Of a stretch of DNA of 64,000 nucleotides, positions 60,829-64,000 are shown one piece after another. Under the pieces are notes generated by a model. The model worked only from the letters and a program-made list of their open reading frames with translations. It was not told where the DNA came from and ran no database searches. Numbering within the stretch: the stretch's first letter is position 1; each line of letters begins with the position of its first letter. Source of the stretch: Aureimonas endophytica (GTDB taxonomy: Bacteria > Pseudomonadota > Alphaproteobacteria > Rhizobiales > Rhizobiaceae); the NCBI RefSeq assembly GCF_014642635.1, contig NZ_BMIQ01000011.1, positions 37,306 to 101,305 on the forward strand, read 5' to 3'. A program made the translations under genes and the position numbers.

Positions 60829-61766
60829 GCCCGGTCCTCCGGACGCGGCAGGAAGGCGGCATAGACGAGGGCGAGCGCGAGGCTGATGACGAGCATCAGC
60901 ACCGAGAGCACGCTGCCGCCGGCGAGGTCGTAGTTGCGGAACACGGTGAAGAAGGTGAACAGCGACAGGACCTCGGTCGCCCGGCCCGGCCCGCCGCCGG
61001 TGAGCGAGATGATGGCGTCGAAGACGTTCAGCGTCTGGATGGTGACGAGGATCGAGTTGACGAGGATCGCCGGCTTCAGCTGCGGCAGCGTGACATAGGC
61101 GAATTGCTGGCGCGCCGAGGCGCCGTCCATGCTCGCCGCCTCGTAGAGGGCGCGGTCGATGCCCTTCAGCGCCGCGTAGAAGACGATCATCGAGAAGGCG
61201 GTGCCGCGCCAGATGTTGGAGACCGTGGCCGAGACCATGGCGAGGGTCGGATCGGACAGCCAGGCGACCGGCGCGACATGGAGGAGGCGCAGGACGCCGT
61301 TGATGGCGCCGAAGGGCGCCTCGCTGAACAGCATCTGCCAGATGATGCCGTTGGCGATGCCGGGAATGACCCAGGCGACGAGGACGATGGTGCGCACCAG
61401 CACCATGCCCGGCAGGCGGCGGCGCTCGCCGCGCACCACCAGCATGGCGATGCCGAGGCCGAGAAGCTGCTGGCCGAAGACGCTTGCCGCCGTGAAGACG
61501 GCGGTGTTGGCGAGGATCTCGCCGAGCGCGGCATGGCCGAGCACGGCCTGCAGCGTCGCCGTCGTATAGGCGGTCTCGCCGCCGAGCAGCGAGGCATTGG
61601 TGAAGGCGAGCCGCAGGGCGTCGAGGATCGGATAGAGATAGAAGAGGCCGAGCATCAGCGCGGTCGGCGCCAGCCACAACGCCGGATGGTCGGCGAGGCG
61701 CCGCCTGATCCGGCGCGCGGCCGGGGGCGCCGCCGCCTCGGCGAGCGCCATCTGCGATGACGACAT
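60825..61766 (-). CDS. Carbohydrate ABC transporter permease (MalF type)
   Basis: 313 residues. N-terminal cytosolic part, then six helices; EAA loop YEAASMDGASARQQFAYVTL PQLKP. CUT1 family. It follows the binding-protein gene after a 90-base gap with a strong hairpin and precedes the MalG-type gene by ATGA overlap. Confidence 0.9.
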   Translation of the reverse strand: MSSSQMALAEAAAPPAARRIRRRLADHPALWLAPTALMLGLFYLYPILDALRLAFTNASLLGGETAYTTATLQAVLGHAALGEILANTAVFTAASVFGQQLLGLGIAMLVVRGERRRLPGMVLVRTIVLVAWVIPGIANGIIWQMLFSEAPFGAINGVLRLLHVAPVAWLSDPTLAMVSATVSNIWRGTAFSMIVFYAALKGIDRALYEAASMDGASARQQFAYVTLPQLKPAILVNSILVTIQTLNVFDAIISLTGGGPGRATEVLSLFTFFTVFRNYDLAGGSVLSVLMLVISLALALVYAAFLPRPEDRA

Positions 61767-61817
61767 TCGTCCCTCTCCCCCGCCGGTGTCGCGGCGGTCA
61801 GCCTTGGATGCCAGGAC

Positions 61818-61846
61818 GGCGGGCGCAATTCCCCGGCGCGCCCGCC
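61818..61846. promoter_or_regulatory. Hairpin between binding-protein and permease genes
   Basis: A 9-bp perfect stem GGCGGGCGC / GCGCCCGCC with an 11-base loop, in the 90-base gap after the solute-binding-protein stop. Such hairpins commonly protect the upstream mRNA or partly terminate it, raising binding-protein levels over permease levels. Confidence 0.55.
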
Positions 61847-61856
61847 GGAACGGGGC

Positions 61857-63152
61857 TCAGCGGTGGTAGGCCGCCTGCACCGCCGCGTCGGCGGCGTCGA
61901 GCGCGGCTTCCGGCGTCTTGGTGCCGGACAGGACGTCGCCCATCATGATCTGGATCTGATTCGAGATCTCCGGATAGATCGGCACGCCCGGCCGCGCGTG
62001 GCCGTTGGCGAGCGCCTTGGCGAAGGCCTGGTTCTCCGGCGTCTTGAACACGTCGTACTTGTCGTAGAGGGCCTTCGAGGTCGGCAATTGCATCTGGAGC
62101 GCGTTGCCGGGGCCGGAATAGACCTCCTTGGCGATCGCCGCGCAGAGCGCCACCTTTTCCGGGTCCTTGGCGAAGGCGCCGATCGTCCAGCCGCCGGTGC
62201 CGGTGGCGCGGGCCGTCGCCGTCGGACCCGGCAGTTCCGAGAAGGTCCATTTGGCGAATTCCTCGGGCTCCAGCGTGTTCCGCAGCTGGCCGAGCTGCCA
62301 GTTGCCGCCGATGAAGAGGGCCGTGGTGCCGGCCGCCGCCGCGGCGTGGAACTCGTCGTAATTGCCGATGGTCGCGACGCGCTTCGGCGCGGCGCCGGAA
62401 TCGACCAGATCCTTGTAGTAGCGCACCGCCTTCAGGAACTTCTCGCGGTTCTCGCCGCTGGCGAAGACCGGCTTGCCGGCGGCATCGACCAGCTCGCCGC
62501 CCTCGGCCCAGAAATTCGCCAGCCAGTCGAAGGTCGTGCCCTCCCAGCGCCCGCCATTGAACAGGACGCCCTCCATGCCGTCGCCCTTGGAGGCGAGCGC
62601 GGCGGCCTTCAGCTCGTCCCAGGTCTCGGGCGCCTTGGCCACGATCTCCTTGTTGCGATAGAGGACGCGCAGGTCCGTATCCCACCACCAGGCATAGAGA
62701 TGCCCGTCCTTGCCGGTGACGCCCTCGCGCACGAAGGGGAAGAGATCGGCCACCTCCTCCTTGGTGAAATAGGCGTCGAGCGGTTGCAGCACCTCGGCGC
62801 CCTTGAACAGGGCGAGCACGAAGGAATCGACGGCGGCGCAGTCCGGCCCCTGGCCCGACTTCACCTGCTCCAGCATGCGGGCCTGCTCCTGTCCGATATT
62901 GTCGGACATGAGTTCCAGGTTGATCTTCCAGCCGGGATGGCGACGGGTGAAATCGGCGAAGAGCTTCTTGTAGCCCTCGGCCCAGTCGGGCGTGTTGCTG
63001 TTCGGCCCGTCCTGGGTCAGGCGCAGCGTCAGCGCCTTCGGCGCGTCGGCCGGACCGATGCGGTCCTTGGCCACGAGGTCGTCGGCCCTTGCCGACAGCG
63101 AAACGAACGCGGCGGCCGAGGCCAGCAGCGCGGCGGCGAAACGCAGGCGCAT
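61857..63152 (-). CDS. Extracellular solute-binding protein (carbohydrate, CUT1)
   Basis: 431 residues from MRLRFAAAL; the signal peptide ends at SARA-DD. The mature sequence has ALTLRLTQDGPNSNTPDWAEGY, FTRRHPGWKINLELMSDN and repeated ENQAFAKAL, GVPIYPEISNQIQIMMGDV type motifs of MalE-like binding proteins. The frame is open 69 bases upstream without a leader, so this ATG is preferred. Periplasmic capture of an alpha-mannoside or similar is inferred from the GH38 partner. First gene of the leftward operon. Confidence 0.9.
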   Translation of the reverse strand: MRLRFAAALLASAAAFVSLSARADDLVAKDRIGPADAPKALTLRLTQDGPNSNTPDWAEGYKKLFADFTRRHPGWKINLELMSDNIGQEQARMLEQVKSGQGPDCAAVDSFVLALFKGAEVLQPLDAYFTKEEVADLFPFVREGVTGKDGHLYAWWWDTDLRVLYRNKEIVAKAPETWDELKAAALASKGDGMEGVLFNGGRWEGTTFDWLANFWAEGGELVDAAGKPVFASGENREKFLKAVRYYKDLVDSGAAPKRVATIGNYDEFHAAAAAGTTALFIGGNWQLGQLRNTLEPEEFAKWTFSELPGPTATARATGTGGWTIGAFAKDPEKVALCAAIAKEVYSGPGNALQMQLPTSKALYDKYDVFKTPENQAFAKALANGHARPGVPIYPEISNQIQIMMGDVLSGTKTPEAALDAADAAVQAAYHR

Positions 63153-63231
63153 GATCGGATCTCCAGTGTTTCCTCGAACGGACGGTTCTCTGCCGCCTCG
63201 TGCCCGGCGCGATGGTCTCACGCTCGCACTG

Positions 63232-63254
63232 AATAAATCACATCGATTTTATAA
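63232..63254. promoter_or_regulatory. AT-rich dyad upstream of the mannoside operon
   Basis: AATAAATCACATCGATTTTA contains imperfect inverted arms ATAAATC and GATTTTAT, about 80 bases before the binding-protein start, in a GC-rich surrounding. ROK repressors such as Mlc and NagC bind AT-rich dyads of this style, so this is a candidate operator for the ROK protein at 54506. Not proven. Confidence 0.3.
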
Positions 63255-63445
63255 CCGCAAGCGGCATCGTCTCGCTTGGGTTGCGCGGGGTGGAGGAGGG
63301 TCCGCCTATGCGAGTCGCGACAATGTTTTATGACGGGAGAGCAGAAAGGGCGCGTCTTTCGCCCGAGCCAAGATCGGAAGCGCGGCGGCGCCGTCCGCGT
63401 CTGTTCCGCCGACTCGCGGAAAGACGAAGCCGGCGCCACCGCCTT

Positions 63446-63576
63446 CTTCTCCCCTGCGGGGAGAAGTGCCGGCAGGCGATGAGGGGTCGGCGCAGCCGAA
63501 CGGGTTTCGGAGAGCGTCCACCGCCGCGTGCCCCTCACCCGGCCCTGCGGGCCACCCTCTCCCCGCAGGGGAAAGG
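63446..63576. repeat. Family-A palindromic repeat
   Basis: Same element as the A copies in the array at 16833-18004: starts TTCTCCCCTGCGGGGAGAA and ends CTCTCCCCGCAGGGGAAAG (one change breaks the right tip). First element of the terminal array. Confidence 0.9.
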
Positions 63577-63655
63577 AAGGGCACCCTTCCGTCGACAGAT
63601 TTGGCGGCACCGGCCGGTTCTTCACCGAAGGAGGCAAAGGCCGTGCAGCTTCCTC

Positions 63656-63799
63656 CTTCTCCCGAGTCGGGAGAAGGTCGCGGCAGCGGGATGAGGGAAT
63701 GACGGGCGCTGGCGTCTGCGCCCGGTGGCGGATGCCAGCGTCAGCGCCCTACGGCTCCCTCACCCGCCTGCCGGCACCCTCTCCCGGCTCGGGAGAGGG
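63656..63799. repeat. Family-B palindromic repeat
   Basis: Starts TTCTCCCGAGTCGGGAGAA, ends CTCTCCCGGCTCGGGAGAG. Its interior differs from the B copies near 17 kb (GGCGTCTGCGCCCGGTGGCG), so it is a diverged copy of the same family. Confidence 0.9.
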
Positions 63800-63877
63800 A
63801 CGCGGTGGTGCCGCCGGCTCACACCCGCATCGGCCGCTTCTGCGGTGTCCGACGGGACGAAGCCGCCCCACCGCTTT

Positions 63878-64000
63878 CTTCTCCCCTGCGGGGAGAAGTG
63901 CCGGCAGGCGATGAGGGGTCGGCGGAGCCGAGCGGCTGTTTGCCAGTCTCCACCGCCGCATGCCCCTCACCCGGCCCTGCGGGCCACCCTCTCCCCGCTG
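63878..64000. repeat. Family-A palindromic repeat, cut by the window end
   Basis: Starts TTCTCCCCTGCGGGGAGAA and is open at the window edge within its right arm (CCACCCTCTCCCCGCTG). It starts 432 bases after the previous A copy, giving again an A-B-A order. Confidence 0.85.

Overview
The window is high-GC DNA, dense with genes, whose families point to an alphaproteobacterium of the order Hyphomicrobiales (Rhizobiales). The clearest marker is a porin of the Brucella/Rhizobium Omp2b type at 37629. Dispersed palindromic repeats of the kind common in that order support this. Aurantimonadaceae (for example Aureimonas) is my best guess at family level; this is inference from gene content and GC, and nothing in the window proves it. 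No rRNA, tRNA, CRISPR array, phage or transposase was seen.

Layout. 2-3121: two glutathione-transferase-fold genes, a SnoaL-like/SDR pair and an Lrp/AsnC regulator. 3418-5744: a leftward deoR - class II aldolase - polyol dehydrogenase operon. 5856-10075: a VOC-fold protein, an APH-like kinase and a PAS-PAS-GGDEF-EAL protein. 10320-16790: a leftward five-gene catabolic operon (APC permease, SDR, sugar-lactone oxidase, CE7-like esterase, second esterase) with a divergent LuxR-type regulator preceded by a good sigma-54 promoter match. 16833-18004: three tandem units of about 413 bp built from two palindromic repeat families. 18077-26872: eight consecutive glycosyltransferase-type genes, including a fused sucrose-phosphate synthase/phosphatase. 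27222-29794: three Tad pilus-type pseudopilin genes. 30960-35050: a compact, probably c-di-GMP-gated exopolysaccharide module (PilZ-HlyD protein, Alg8-like synthase, PL14-like secreted lyase). 35442-44837: assorted single genes (cyclopropane fatty acid synthase, orphan BrnA, porin, group III truncated hemoglobin, luciferase-like oxidoreductase, ferritin-like protein, DUF2000/AraC pair, MFS exporter). 44908-51257: an AraC regulator, then a TetR-controlled RND efflux locus with two near-identical operator palindromes. 51344-55723: an S9 peptidase and two ROK regulators. 55970-56811: a PrlF/YhaV toxin-antitoxin pair. 56945-63152: a leftward alpha-mannoside operon (binding protein, two permeases, GH38 alpha-mannosidase). 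The window ends inside another repeat array.

How parts work together. The mannoside operon imports and cleaves alpha-mannosides and is probably controlled by one or both neighbouring ROK proteins, although the toxin-antitoxin pair now sits between them. The PilZ protein and the GGDEF-EAL protein suggest that c-di-GMP controls exopolysaccharide. The glycosyltransferase island probably makes a soluble glycoside (sucrose or mannosylfructose) and perhaps a surface glycan. The least conventional items are the three-gene exopolysaccharide module, the glycosyltransferase island with a GT29-like gene and a zinc-ribbon GT2, and the tandem composite repeat.
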